From assembly GCA_015501055.1 (NCBI GenBank), contig JADNYV010000338.1, positions 1 through 37,353 of the forward strand: DNA of 37,353 nucleotides. The letters run 5' to 3'. A program made the translations under genes and the position numbers. A model generated the notes under the pieces. That model was not told the origin of the DNA and did no database searches. It saw nothing but the letters and a program-made list of their open reading frames with translations. The stretch is from Mucidula mucida. Its lineage: Eukaryota > Basidiomycota > Agaricomycetes > Agaricales > Physalacriaceae. This document shows, one piece after another, positions 21,061 through 31,844 of the stretch (position 1 is the stretch's first letter; each line of letters opens with the position of its first letter).

Positions 21061-23212
21061 CTACACAACCGTAAATACTTTCTCGAATACTGCCTCTGTA
21101 CCCTTCTGCCATTCCTCGGATACTTTCTCAATGAGAGGTGTATCGGCAAATCTACATACGATGTCAGGCTATAGGTGCCTAGTTTTGGAGAAAACACGTA
21201 CTCCCACGTACAGGTTCCGACGAGGCGCAATTCCCGGACATCAGACTTCACGGTAACAACCGCGGCGGCTACGACAACGCCATCTGCGTAGAAGGATATT
21301 TCTACCTCCTTCGGATTCGTCGCCCGAATGACGCACCCCGTATCAACGCCGTACAAATCTTTCAGCGAATTGCAATACAGTGTTACGCTGTCTGGGACGA
21401 TGTCTGTAGCATCTCCCCATGCAGTGATCTCGCCAACCAGCGAAGCCACCTGGAAAGTACCCAGTACGCATTGGTCGACGCTGTCAATCGAGAAAGCGCA
21501 CTGCGTCGAAGCGACTGAAAAGTTCTGCGGGTTTACTGATTCCACAAGACGCTCGTCCACGGCGCGTGATGACGCATTCTTGTAGTAGTCAATACCCCCA
21601 GGGCACTTACAGCCATCCGGAAATCGTCATGTCCGGACGGGCATTTACCCGTCGTGGCGTATGTCAGAGACTTGTAGTACTCTTCAGTGTCTATATCACG
21701 TTGATGAAATCAGTGAGAATCACTGCGGAAAATAGCACATACAATGTGGCTTTATTGCCGTCGGAATCGCCCACGTTGGGTGAGTCCCAATCTCTGAAGG
21801 TCCAGGTACAGGCTTCGTGTCATTGTAGATTTTATACAGTGCATCGACGTGGATGAACGGATCCCTCGAGATCGGCCACGGGGGCGACGCTGGGACCTTT
21901 GTGACATAGTCTCCCTTGTTGACGATGCGCCACGCGGAGCCGCAGGGCGCAGCGACAGCTGTTCTAAGCGGCTCTGCAAAATCCCCTCGGCCGACACGCG
22001 GAGAGCCAAAGGTGTATAGGTCCCCTGGGGACGCCTTTGTCGTACCGGTCCCATCGATCAGTAGCTGTGCGTAGCACAGCGACGCGTAAGCAGCCCCAAG
22101 CGAGTGGCCCTGAGAACACACCATGAGCCCGTACTACAGGTAAGTGCGACGATTGACATACAGTAACATGCGTAATGGCTGTACTGCTCGCCGACGAAGA
22201 AATGCTTCGTATGGCGTTCTTGACGAGAGCTAAAGTTGATATTAGTAGTAGCGTTGAGGCAACACAGCAACAGGAAAAGCCGTACTAAATGGTTCGCTGA
22301 AAGGCTTCTGAGAGTACGTTGAAAAAATGGGATAATAGAATCCCTGCGAGATTTGTCCTTCAAACAAAAACTGCTTCGGAACTCGAATGGTCAGTGCAGC
22401 GAGAAGATCGTTGATGATTTCCTGCGTGACACTGGTTCCCTACCTTTGAATCAGGTTTCGTACTCATTCTTCATCAAATTGTCAACGGACCTTGAATGCA
22501 ACACCAATGAAAGGGGCGGTGAAGTCCTTTGGAACAAACGCTCCACAGTATGGACCTACAAGGAAGGGATGTCCATCCGGGTGCTTCTCGACAAGGTCTA
22601 CCGTGTTGTGAGTAACTCTCGCTCCATGATATCCAGATGAAGCAGCCGCGCGCACCGCAGATCATGATAAACCTCATTCCCCACAAATCGGCCTGCCGTC
22701 ATTTGTTGAGTCGCAGCTTGTACACAGATACCCAACATACCAGTTTGTCAATCTGGGCGGTAGACCTTTTGAGCAGGTCCTGAGCCCTCACCATCCCATC
22801 CACCTCTCGCAACATTCTTACGGCCTGAATGACAAGGGAGTTATCTCTGTGCCTTGAGTCAGACAACACGGCACACATGGAAAAGTAAAACGCACCTCAA
22901 ATACATTGCAGCACTTTCCATGAACGCCATGAAAGCGTTGTTGAAGTCAATCGGAGAGCCCGTCACACCGCTAAAACACCTGAGAAGATGATTCATGAGT
23001 TACCCTCCAGAAAGCGAGTCGAAGCCCCTACGGTTCGCGACACCCGCCTGGATCTGCGCTTGACTGGCGTTTGTCCATCGGACAAGGTCGTCGTACCCTG
23101 CGCGCGGCTTACCCTCGAACGGCAGATCGATGAGGTCAAGTCCCGCTAGTTGCTCGAGATGACGCTGCCTGATATCTGTTTTGATACGCTCGAAGATGAT
23201 GGAATACTCCAT
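21061..23212 (-). CDS. Class 3 lipase (alpha/beta-hydrolase) with an unusual C-terminal extension
   Basis: Eleven exons: 23212..23004, 22970..22896, 22852..22741, 22692..22656, 22621..22491, 22439..22286, 22229..22162, 22109..21743, 21690..21611, 21578..21202 and 21151..21061. They join in frame to 566 residues. Lipase_3 features are the oxyanion-strand motif FIGVAFKGT, the exit-loop GFYYPIF, the nucleophile elbow VT-GHSLGAAYAS (Ser about 265), LYTFGSPRVG, an Asp in NKGDYVTKVP (about 329) and a candidate His in KPH (about 384). The N-terminus lacks a signal peptide, so it is probably intracellular. Residues 412-566 (VSLYCNSL-like, mostly beta) are beyond the usual lipase fold. Their reading depends on a 32-nt intron at 21579-21610; if that intron is retained, the protein ends about 25 residues later. 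Two other introns are also only 33-34 nt. Confidence 0.82.
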
Positions 23213-24184
23213 TGCTACTATGCAGGAGAGATTGTTATGTGGTAGGTGAGATGCGATAGTTATAGCTTTGGAGGAATTTGGCGGCGAGATTTAAGATGCT
23301 AGGCATTAGCTCGGAGGCAAGAGCTCCGGTGGGACTGGATCACAAGGGCCTCTGTCGCACCATAGAAGAACTTGGGAGGTGCTCCATTACAACTGTCAAA
23401 AGGATATCTGTACGGAACTATTTTGGTGCATGGCACGTCTGTTCTGAGATAACAGAGGAGCACAGAGCGGCAAACATGGTAATCAAGAATAAGCGAATTT
23501 GAGGATGGTTGACGTGCTAAAGAGAATCTCCGTGGGAAACTTTGTCAGCCTTTGCTTTTTTCTCTCGGCTTCCACTTTTGCTTTGCTTAGAAAAGACGTC
23601 TTCGTCGTAAACTAGCTTCCGGATGAATTAAATCAAGGCCCTGAGGCGTAGATAGCGAGACATTGAATCCGGGGTTACACAACCCGGCGAGCACATGTGG
23701 TGATCTTTCTCAACACATTCAAACTTCCGCGCTTCCAGGAATTGTATGACTAACAGTTTGTTATCATCATTCAATCCTTTGGCTGCAGCCCTGGCCTAAT
23801 GCAATCCGTCCATTATAATAGTATGCCATCTCTCGGTCCTACGATATACCTCCTGATGCTTGAGAGAAGAATGATTTCTTATGTATTTTCCCCGTCTCCA
23901 TATCACACGACCACATAACAGTAGTTTATGGACATTGTACCGATGTGCAAGGGGGAGCTGGAGCTGACAGAGGCAGAGAAGTTGTCGCTGCGGCAATAAC
24001 TGCGCCACGCTCGCCATGCGGGGTTTATATCGACCGGGCTCGTCGCCCATTGTAGTCTGACCACGTACACGAGGTAACTTGACTCTTGCCTTTCCTCCAC
24101 CACCTACACCACAGACGTCTGCTCTCCACGGTCAATAATCCGTTTCTTAACGACTTTCGTCTCAACAACCACGACATATACGCC
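23213..24184. other. Intergenic; 3' half resembles the leader of the 27.9 kb gene
   Basis: No gene is seen from 23213 to about 24010. From about 24030 the pyrimidine-rich leader (CCGGGCTCGTCGCCCATTGTAGTCTG) matches 27770-27800 (CCGGGCTCGCCGTGCATTGTCGTCTG), marking the start of a duplicated promoter and 5' region. Confidence 0.5.
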
Positions 24185-24403
24185 ATGCCCATCGTTCACA
24201 ACAACCGTACACCGAACAAAGGCGCTGGTCAAATGGCGACGTCTGATGCCGCGCCGCCCGCTGACCTCTGTGTGTTCGAAGGCGACGATATCAGAATCGA
24301 CATTGTTGACCAAGAAGTCGTTGAAACTTGGTTGATTTGGCTTCCTGACGCGTGCAGAGGATCTCACCCACTCCATTTTTCCTATCAGGACGTCGCCAAA
24401 TAA
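24185..24403 (+). pseudogene. Truncated paralogue of the 27946 gene (72 codons)
   Basis: The N-terminal residues MPIVHNNRTPNKGAGQMATSDA align with MLIVHDVALNNGAGQMTTMDA of the 27946 gene, and the leader DNA is also shared. After about 25 residues the two diverge, and this frame ends at a TAA (24401-24403) after an acidic stretch (FEGDDIRIDIVDQEVVE). I see no later exon with the rest of the protein, so it is probably a 5' fragment duplication. It could still be a short expressed gene. Confidence 0.5.
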
Positions 24404-24747
24404 GATACTACCTAATGGCACGAACTTCGCAGATCGTGCATTATCATCGTTAGATACATCTATCTCTGGCCCAGCATTGTCAATGCATCAGACTTCTTTT
24501 AACTGGCTATGCGGATATGAGTGTGGCGGCGGCTCAGGACGAAGGGAACCATAGAAAGGCGCACATGTAATCAAAGAACAGACGGTTACGGCAAGACAGG
24601 AAGCAGCAGTAGCTCAGGCTCTTTCAAGTTCAAGGGATGGAACAAGCTGTGTTTAGACGAGGAATATACAAGACATGGGACTAATTAATAGATGGAATGT
24701 GAAAATCTAAGGCTACAGACGATGATGAGCAGAAAGAATTAGATGAA

Positions 24748-25668
24748 TTAGTAGGTAGGTGAGTTATGAGAAATTGGCGGTAAACGGGGACAAGAGGTGC
24801 TTGAAAATAGCTGGCGAGAAAGATTAACGAGGCGGAAGGCGATCAAAGGAGATTCGTGCGTACCGACTGTGGGACTTTCGGGACTGAGAGCAAGATCCAT
24901 AGGCGGGTCGTGGCAGTGGTGCATTTTGAGAGCTTGTTTGGTTCCAAAAAGGGCTTTGCATCCATGACACTCAAGAGCACTGGAGACGCAATCAAAATCT
25001 CTACAACTGAAAGCCGACACAATAATGTACAGTCCATCGACTTTGTTGCCAATATCGTGAAGAGCAAGGTGTATTATGAGGCCGCGAGCATTGCGAAGGG
25101 TGTCTCTGCACCCGATCCGAGGACAAACGAGAGATTCTCTCTGTGACGCGCCGCACTTGGTCATCTCGGAGATGGTCTCTTTGCGCTGAAAGTATACGGT
25201 ACTAAGAAGAAAGCGCATGAGACAAAATAATAAACTCACAGCATCGGCGAGTATTTGTTCGCAGGCGGGGTCGTGCCTAAGTTGCGGGCCTTTGGCCTCA
25301 AAAAGCGTGATAAACTCCGAATATTTATCCGAGCCCACAAGGGTAGCACCTTCGCTGGATGCGAGAGAGTTGTTGCTGATACGCGATGAAGACGCTTTGT
25401 GATGTGTTATGATGATAGTCAACTTCTTGTGATATCTAGCGGCGACTTCCTGAGCTGGAGACGCGACGGACACATCGCAGGTCTGTTGAGACGCCGGAAG
25501 ACTAGGAGCATGAAACTCCCAAGTACTCGCTGCGTCCTTTTTGTCGCAGGCAGCAGTCAAGAAGACGTCGAAGTCGGCGGGAAAGATGGCGCCGTTGCGC
25601 TTTTTAAGTGAAGGCGAGCTCGGCTCTTTGTTCATGAAATTGTGAACGAGGGCGCCTAGAGAGACCAT
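24748..25668 (-). CDS. C2H2-type zinc-finger protein
   Basis: Exon 1 is 25668..25240, the intron 25186..25239 (GTGAGT...TTTCAG, 54 nt), exon 2 25185..24748; 288 residues. The start MVSLGALVHNF is chosen because a TATATAG box lies about 85 bp upstream; an in-frame ATG at 25746 would fall at or above the transcript start. The C-terminal half has two fingers. The first is CPRIGC...HLALH (C-x4-C-x12-H-x3-H). The second is CHGCKALFGTKQALKMHHCH (C-x2-C-x12-H-x2-H). The N-terminal half is Ser/Ala-rich with no recognised domain. It is probably a nucleic-acid-binding protein; the role is unknown. The last 20-30 residues may be altered if a GTACGC donor near the 3' end is used. Confidence 0.6.
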   Translation of the reverse strand: MVSLGALVHNFMNKEPSSPSLKKRNGAIFPADFDVFLTAACDKKDAASTWEFHAPSLPASQQTCDVSVASPAQEVAARYHKKLTIIITHHKASSSRISNNSLASSEGATLVGSDKYSEFITLFEAKGPQLRHDPACEQILADAVSLLFCLMRFLLSTVYFQRKETISEMTKCGASQRESLVCPRIGCRDTLRNARGLIIHLALHDIGNKVDGLYIIVSAFSCRDFDCVSSALECHGCKALFGTKQALKMHHCHDPPMDLALSPESPTVGTHESPLIAFRLVNLSRQLFSSTSCPRLPPISHNSPTY

Positions 25669-25748
25669 TGTAGAGAGATGAAGAGTATGCGTAGAGTATG
25701 TGATGGGCAATGGCTGAGAGTCTGGCGCGACCAAGAGAGGGAGCAAGC

Positions 25749-25756
25749 CTATATAT
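25749..25756 (-). promoter_or_regulatory. TATA box (TATATAG) of the zinc-finger gene
   Basis: The minus strand reads TGATATATAGGC about 85 bp upstream of the ATG at 25668. It leaves a pyrimidine-rich leader of about 55 nt. Confidence 0.5.
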
Positions 25757-27945
25757 CAGCACAAGGCGTTGAATGGCAATGCGTGTGATGCCATTGTTGA
25801 ACGAGTCCACTGATCAAGGAAATTGGATGTTGCCTTATCAGGAAGACAATGGAAGGGTCATTGTACTACTAGGGCCACCGGATCCGGTTGAACCGTCTGG
25901 CCACAGATGCACAATGGAATTTGTCTGTGGATGGATCAGGGTAGTTAATCCCAAAAGCCTCAATAATTGCATGCTTCACTTTGGAACCAGCAGAACTCAC
26001 GCCGGTGAGACTCGAATCGTTGCAGTCAACCGTCACGAGACTTGAGCGCATTGATCTAGACTGTTGCTCTCGGAGAACCGGTTAAGAGTCCCAATCGTTC
26101 AAGCGTGCAATTGGGCCAATGCTGATACAATGCTTCTGGCGTAACTTTGAGGGGATAGGCAACTACAGCAGAACGGGAAGCCATATTTTCGGAAGTGAGC
26201 TATGATGTATGACAAGTTGCGGACTGAAATTGACGTCGGGTTTATGCAGGTCTGCGCTTTTGATTTCAACCAGGCAGGATAGAGGCAGAAGTACCACGTT
26301 CGTTATAAGCGGAAGCTACATGACGTCTAGGTAGCTGGATTGTTGACCCTACAATTGCGTGAATGTTTGAACTTTGTACTCGAACTGTCCAATGCTAGCT
26401 GCGGAAAGTGAAAAACCTGTTAACGCAGGGTATACTTTAACAACATGAACGACTGCAAGTATAAGACGGCGCACCCGACTCTAATTAAGATTCCTAGACA
26501 AGTTTAGTGAGTTGCTTGGTGAATTAGACGTGCAGGCGGGTTGTCTCGCGTAGGATACACCCGCATATCGAAAGCGGCCTCCGAGCGATGCTGTTGGCGC
26601 GTTCCGTCTGTATGCGCAACCATCCTCAGTGCTTTTCCTCGGTCGATAAACCAAAATGCATCAGACCTCCAGGTGTGTCCTTTAAGATCATTGCATGCAG
26701 TCTAGTAGACAATTAATGCAAATGCATGTTCAAAAAGAAGCAAAGACACCGCCATTAGCCGCGTAGACCCATACGACGCCTCTTGGGCGCGTACCCTTTA
26801 CCGTTGTCCGTGCTGTATGCAGCGCTTGTTGTCCTGTCCATGGTTGCTGCTGGCCGGAATACGAGTCGTATATGTCCACTGGCGATTGAGAGGGCAGAGA
26901 TCGTGTGTCTCTTGTTATAGCGAGGCGTCGGCGAGGTAATGATGGAAGGAAAAAATAACCAATGGTGCTTGCCGCCGGCAGTTTACATCTTTCCTTCCGC
27001 CTGATGCCAATGGACTACCAACGTTGCGGGCCTCATCTGACAACACATAGACATCATGAATTCTGGCCCAGCTTCGAAGATCAATATCTCAGGCCTCAGG
27101 CATTGCGCAACATCTTCTTCACGTCTTTTCAACTCGCATAGGAATAGCCGGCTCAACATGGATGTATTATAATGCTGTGGGATGCCGCTTTCGACTGGTA
27201 TTCTCAAAATCAGGCCACAGTATCATATAACTACAAGCTGCTTGCGGTGAGTTCTATCTCTGAGAATATCACCTCAATTGCTTAACTTGCCCAGGGAAAC
27301 CTGAGTGCCTTACCTAGGCTTAATATGTTGTTGAATATCAGATATGTGGCTGCGTTGACGTCACGGTGTTTTGGTGGCAATTTGACGAAGGATAAATTGA
27401 ATACGGATTACTCTCGTCGTACAGCGGACTTTCTTTGCCGCATGTGTACTGAATGCGAACGGAAAGGAAGAGCCAGTGGTCCTTTACCTCATCAATGTCG
27501 CATTCACATCGATTCTGCAATAAAAGCATCGTGTACGGAGCGTTCGTTATCTTCTTACTCGCGAGGCTCATCACGTCTGATGTAGATATCCCTGTTCCCA
27601 GGTGTGGCGACATAAAAATCTGATCTCAATCACCGAGAATGCAGGTAATATTTTCCCTTGAAAACACATTTAAAGTGTTCTTAAATAGATGTCTTCTGGC
27701 TCTACTGTCTGTGCTGGTCTTTGGGTTTGTCATTGAATTACCCGAATGGGTGGACAATGGCCACCGGCAACATCCGGGCTCGCCGTGCATTGTCGTCTGT
27801 CCACAAGCACGTGGGAATTTTTTGACTCTTTCCTTTCCACCTCAGCGGCACTCTTTGACCACCTGCGCCCACCTGCTCTTTACGGTCAATTGCCCGTGTC
27901 TCCCCTTTTCTATTCTCTTTCATCGACCATCGCGACGCAGCCACT
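25757..27945. other. 2.2 kb gene-poor stretch
   Basis: No complete gene can be supported. The minus strand at about 26755-26940 has a protein-like fragment (SPVDIYDSYSGQQQPWTGQQ in one frame, then YAPKRRRMGLRG and a stop at 26755-26757 in another), perhaps a decayed 3' exon. The last 180 bp (27765-27945) are the pyrimidine-rich leader and promoter of the 27946 gene, duplicated at about 24030-24180. Confidence 0.45.
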
Positions 27946-28897
27946 ATGCTCATTGTTCACGACGTTGCACTCAACAATGGCGCCGGTCAAATGACAACAA
28001 TGGATGCCGACACTCCTTCCGACGCTCAAGAGACCTCCTCATCCGATGCGGATTGCGATGGATTCTTCGAGTCAGAAGGTGTCGTAGATGGCGCTGATGG
28101 CCTTGGTACCTATAACCAGAATGCCGTTGCTGCGTCCTCCCAAGTTCCTCTCCCCGCCAATGATAATCCCTCCGTGGAGGGCTCCACATCTCACAAAAAA
28201 GAGGTTTCTCTACTGAGTTTTAACGCTAAAGACGTGTGCCGTTACTATCAGAACCCGCGCCAGAATGCGGCTCGTGCAGCTGCACGAGTCGTGTTCGTTA
28301 CCCCGTTCAGACAAAACGAAGTCGCTCGGGCCCAATCTGCTTTGCGAGGACCACCTCAGGAATTGAGTCGTCGCCCCAAGGCGACAAAGCGTCAAGCCAC
28401 GGACAGCGACACGACGCGCCGCGCCAAAGGAAAGAAGAAGGCGGATCAGCAGGTACTTGATTTTTGTTTAAAGCACGCTTGGCGTGGACTGATCTTGTTA
28501 TTTAGAGCAAACCTGACCCATTCAGCTACGCTTCTCCGACATTCCAGTCTCCTCAGGTAGGCGCTCTCTTCTCTTCTCTTTCAATACTGATATAGTCTAT
28601 CAGGGGTCCCCCAAAATTACATCATATAGATACGTGATTCCTCCGCTAGCCCCCTGCAGCGAACTCGCGCCTTGGCAAGCGCTGTACGTGTTCCAGCATC
28701 CGTACGAGGACGACATGATGTCCCCTGTGCTCATACAGTGGATTGATATGCATCGCTCCCCAGTATTCCCCGAGGAACTCGACCTTGTTTTTGTGATTTG
28801 TCAGAAGGTGCCGGAGGACAGGATCTCGGGTGTGTTGGCGTATATGCAGAGGCCCACTGTCCGAGAAGGAAGAGTTCTCGGAAGATATTTTGAATGA
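27946..28897 (+). CDS. Unrecognised basic, probably nuclear protein (283 aa)
   Basis: Exons are 27946..28452, 28506..28556 and 28604..28897; introns of 53 and 47 nt have GT...AG ends. The N-terminal 80 residues are acidic and Ser-rich (DAQETSSSDADCDGFF). Residues about 85-170 are basic with several NLS-like runs (SRRPKATKR, RRAKGKKKADQQ). The C-terminal 115 residues look folded (YRYVIPPLAPCSELAPWQAL, LDLVFVICQKVPEDRISGVL). No family is recognised. After ISGVLAYMQRP the annotated frame gives 14 unconvincing residues, whereas the next frame gives LSEKEEFSEDILNEALEPAS up to a stop at 28947-28949. A 1-nt indel or an unseen splice near 28853 is therefore possible. A truncated relative lies at 24185. 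Confidence 0.65.
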
Positions 28898-29280
28898 GGC
28901 GCTCGAGCCCGCTTCTGCGCACGCCTTCTATGAAGGAGGAAGGATGTGATTGCTTTGTGTCGTTCTTGCTTATCTGTATATACTTTTCTGACATGTGTAC
29001 TTGTACTCGCGTCCATTATTGGTTCCTTACAGCTTTGAAATGTAGCTATTTATGCTACGTTGAATGACTGAAACTGCCACTGCTTTCCTTTCATCATCGT
29101 CCTACTACGAACAAGTCGCCGTAGTTGGACAGCTCTCGAGTACATGAGACACAGTTGCGGACGGTCTACGCCGGCAACTGCTCTGCTGCCTTACCGAACG
29201 GAACACGAACGGACTGAAAAGAACTTGAAGACTGCCGTGCCCAAAATGCGCTATGAACGTCGCCCGGTAATAGTACAGTA

Positions 29281-29469
29281 CGTTTGCGCGGCTCTTGGGA
29301 GAACACTTCACTCATCTTGGAAAATGTGCGGGACTCGTTCCCAGTGTCGTCAGACTCGGTGGGTCCGGAGAAGCATTCTAAAAAGGAGATATTGGACAAA
29401 TTTCAGGACGTGGTGAGTGATGCGACGTTTGACCCGGCGCCGTGGTGGATGACGAAGACGTACGAGTAG
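29281..29469 (+). other. Protein-like fragment, possible 3' exon
   Basis: An open frame of about 62 codons (RGSWENTSLILENVRDSF ... KKEILDKFQDVV ... PAPWWMTKTYE) has protein-like composition but no ATG and no clear upstream exon. It could be the last exon of an unseen or decayed gene between 28950 and 29280. I do not recognise it. Confidence 0.25.
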
Positions 29470-29587
29470 GATGGAGTTGTTTTTATTGTACACTTCGTAA
29501 GTGGACAATTGTATATAGGTTGTTCCGAGTCAATTTCTTGTTATTGAAATCCTGTGCTATTTGTTGAACTTGTACTGAAAGCTACAC

Positions 29588-31303
29588 TTAAATGAGAATT
29601 AAAGCAGGTTCTCTTCTGAAAATGGAAATGTCCAATCCCTCGCTCTTCAGCTTTCTCAGCTCGTTCACTGTCCATGGCATCCCAACGACGGTAGCAGGAG
29701 TACGCGAGTTAAACTCTATGCGTACCTTCTTGAATCCTGCACCATACCGCTGGCGGAATCTAAGCATATTTACGAAGTGGGTACCTACGAACTGAAGCAG
29801 CTCCGAACTCCCTAGATCACTATAGTAGAACGCTGTCAATTTGGGAAGCGCCAGTGATTCGCGCGATGCCATAAAATTGTCAGACGGCGCATTATCGACT
29901 GCCTGCGTCTTAGCGGCCTCCGACTCCTCTACAGTCTCCGAGCCCCCTTCAAAATCGAAATTCTGATCAGACAGCTTCGCGTCCTCGGCATCAGAACCCA
30001 ATGAAGCACCTGCAGCTTCACTGCCCCCAGAGTCGGAGGAGGATACTGAGTCATTGTCTGCCAAGTTGACATCATCCGTTTTGGCATGCAACAGACGTAC
30101 GAGTCGTATCATCGCCAGTCCTGGCGCCGGAAGGTGCTGCTCAAGCGGTAGAGTATATTGGATGCGCAGCTCGAGTAGATCGGGTATGAGAGGGAGGTAT
30201 AAGTCCACGTCGTCGACTGTGAGCCGACAATTGGTGAGCTTCAAAATTTGGAGGGCACATTTTGAAAAGCGGAGGAGTATCATGACGCGGGAGAGTGCAT
30301 CGACCAAGTCCATGTCCTCGCTGGGCATATCGGTGGGCGAGATGATTTCCAGCTTGACGAGATTAGGAAGGATCAAGGCGTCGAGAAGATCGATATCGGA
30401 TGTCGTTAATGATGCGAGCGTCGAGTGGGTTGCCCGTTCTGCGATGTGCCAACTAGAACCACCATAATGCCCTGGATCCGTCGCAAGCGATCGTAGATTG
30501 GGGCACTCTCGGAGAATGTCCAGCGCCTGAAGTGGCGAATCACGGATGGTGCGAAATGTCAAATCAGTCACCGCCCGAAGTTGAGAGTATGTCGGAAGCT
30601 GAAATTGTACAAGCTGAAGGCCGGAGAACTGGAGCTCCTCCAGTACGTGCGCGGTGTCAAATAAGGAGATGTGAGCTGGTAATCCCGCATCCTGTCTTCC
30701 GGCCATGAACACGAGGCTTCGTAAACGTTGTAGACGGCCCCGGATGACAGAGAGCGGTGAAAGGGCAATGAACGAGAAACGAGAGAACTTCACATCCCTC
30801 CACCGTGGTGAAATGTTAGTGAGGACGCCGAGAAGCTCCTTAGTCGGAAAACTGCGGAAATAGTAGTGTAAGTCGAAGAAGCTGGTGATGGATAAGCGGA
30901 TGTCGCGAGTGCTGCCCGTTCTCTCCAAAAAGCACTTCAACAGCGCCAAGGGATCTCGAAGTCTATACGCCTTCCACGAATCAACGCCAATGTCGCTGAC
31001 TGTCCAAAGGGCGCTACATGAGTACATCACGGTGCTCCATTTGCTGCATATACGGCATAGAACCCATGGGCCTTTCGTGGTGTCAAAGGCGGAGGTCTCT
31101 GGACTGAGCTGCAGATATGCAGAGAATATCTCTTGCAGTATCTCTGCTGGCATGTTGTGAACTAGCGAGGTAGTCCCATCGAACTGACTCTGTAAAACTT
31201 GCAAATCTTTTCGGGGCTCCTCTAGCAGAGCCGGGAGTTGCGCTGTTTTGAGGTCAAGCTCGGAGATGGGCGAGTCGAAGGAATGGCGCCAATCGTGGAC
31301 CAT
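29588..31303 (-). CDS. F-box-like protein (agaricomycete F-box/LRR family)
   Basis: Single exon, 571 residues from the ATG at 31303. A short heptad-like lead (LPALLEEPRKDLQVLQ) precedes the F-box core at about 48-110: VHNMPAEILQEIFSAYL, then WVLCRICSKWSTVMYSCSALW, the standard L-P-x-E-I-L...W-x...C-x-x-W pattern of this lineage-expanded family. Residues 130-400 contain irregular leucine-rich repeats (LRSLVFMAG, LEELQFSGLQLVQF, LRSLATDP, LVKLEIISP, LQILKLTNCRL, LLELRI). An acidic Ser-rich insert at about 410-460 precedes a last LRR-like part (LPKLTAFYYSDL). F-box members recruit targets to SCF ubiquitin ligases; the target is unknown and most family members are uncharacterised. Confidence 0.88.
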   Translation of the reverse strand: MVHDWRHSFDSPISELDLKTAQLPALLEEPRKDLQVLQSQFDGTTSLVHNMPAEILQEIFSAYLQLSPETSAFDTTKGPWVLCRICSKWSTVMYSCSALWTVSDIGVDSWKAYRLRDPLALLKCFLERTGSTRDIRLSITSFFDLHYYFRSFPTKELLGVLTNISPRWRDVKFSRFSFIALSPLSVIRGRLQRLRSLVFMAGRQDAGLPAHISLFDTAHVLEELQFSGLQLVQFQLPTYSQLRAVTDLTFRTIRDSPLQALDILRECPNLRSLATDPGHYGGSSWHIAERATHSTLASLTTSDIDLLDALILPNLVKLEIISPTDMPSEDMDLVDALSRVMILLRFSKCALQILKLTNCRLTVDDVDLYLPLIPDLLELRIQYTLPLEQHLPAPGLAMIRLVRLLHAKTDDVNLADNDSVSSSDSGGSEAAGASLGSDAEDAKLSDQNFDFEGGSETVEESEAAKTQAVDNAPSDNFMASRESLALPKLTAFYYSDLGSSELLQFVGTHFVNMLRFRQRYGAGFKKVRIEFNSRTPATVVGMPWTVNELRKLKSEGLDISIFRREPALILI

Positions 31304-31610
31304 CGACTCTTCGAAGGAGTTGCGGGAGCATTCGTAGAAGAGAAGAGTTGGAGTGAAGGTAAAATGGATGCCTGCTGGGGAGAAATAGGATAGGATTGTG
31401 GAAATTTCGGAAGGTATTCTAAGTCCGGTGTATTTGACGACCTAGAGTAAGAATGGGTAAGTTTTCGTACCCCCAGAGGATAACTAGCTTACATCGCAGA
31501 AGAACGTATGAAACGGTTATGCAGAACCGTCCGATTTGTCCTGATCGACGTTGGTAGAAGAGACGCGTCGTGTCACATCAGGCGACGTAATCGACATGAA
31601 TCCTTTCTTC

Positions 31611-31844
31611 TCACGGCTTCCCTGCTCTCTTACCTATCATCATGAAGTCCGTGGAATTGACGGGATCGATGTGGATCTGCCTCTTTTCAAAGAAAGAGCG
31701 TCCCAGTACAACGTCGAAATGAGGCTCCTCCGAAAGATACACGGTCAGGAAGATCGGGTCTGGATCATGGAGCTCCTCATCCCACGTCGGACCGCCCTTT
31801 CACCACAATACGTGCAATATCGTTATCTCTGTCGCATACGTACA
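31611..31844 (-). CDS. Partial gene or remnant, possible retropepsin-like domain
   Basis: Exon 31796..31611 (62 codons with stop) is preceded by a good 46-nt intron (31797..31843, GTACGT...AAAG). It encodes WDEELHDPDPIFLTVYLS and then FDVVLGRSFFEKRQIHIDP. The V-V-L-G-R-S-F pattern recalls the I-L-G strand near the C-terminus of retropepsin-like domains. Upstream on the same strand, TNIVVSSEGIKW (another frame) could be a decayed catalytic region. The piece lies wholly within the 685-bp interval between the F-box and MFS genes, whose promoters it would overlap. It is probably a gene fragment. Confidence 0.3.

Noticed and set aside
27639..28097. 152-codon plus frame upstream of the 27946 gene
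   Set aside because: Covers the promoter and overlaps the real first exon in another frame; no family.
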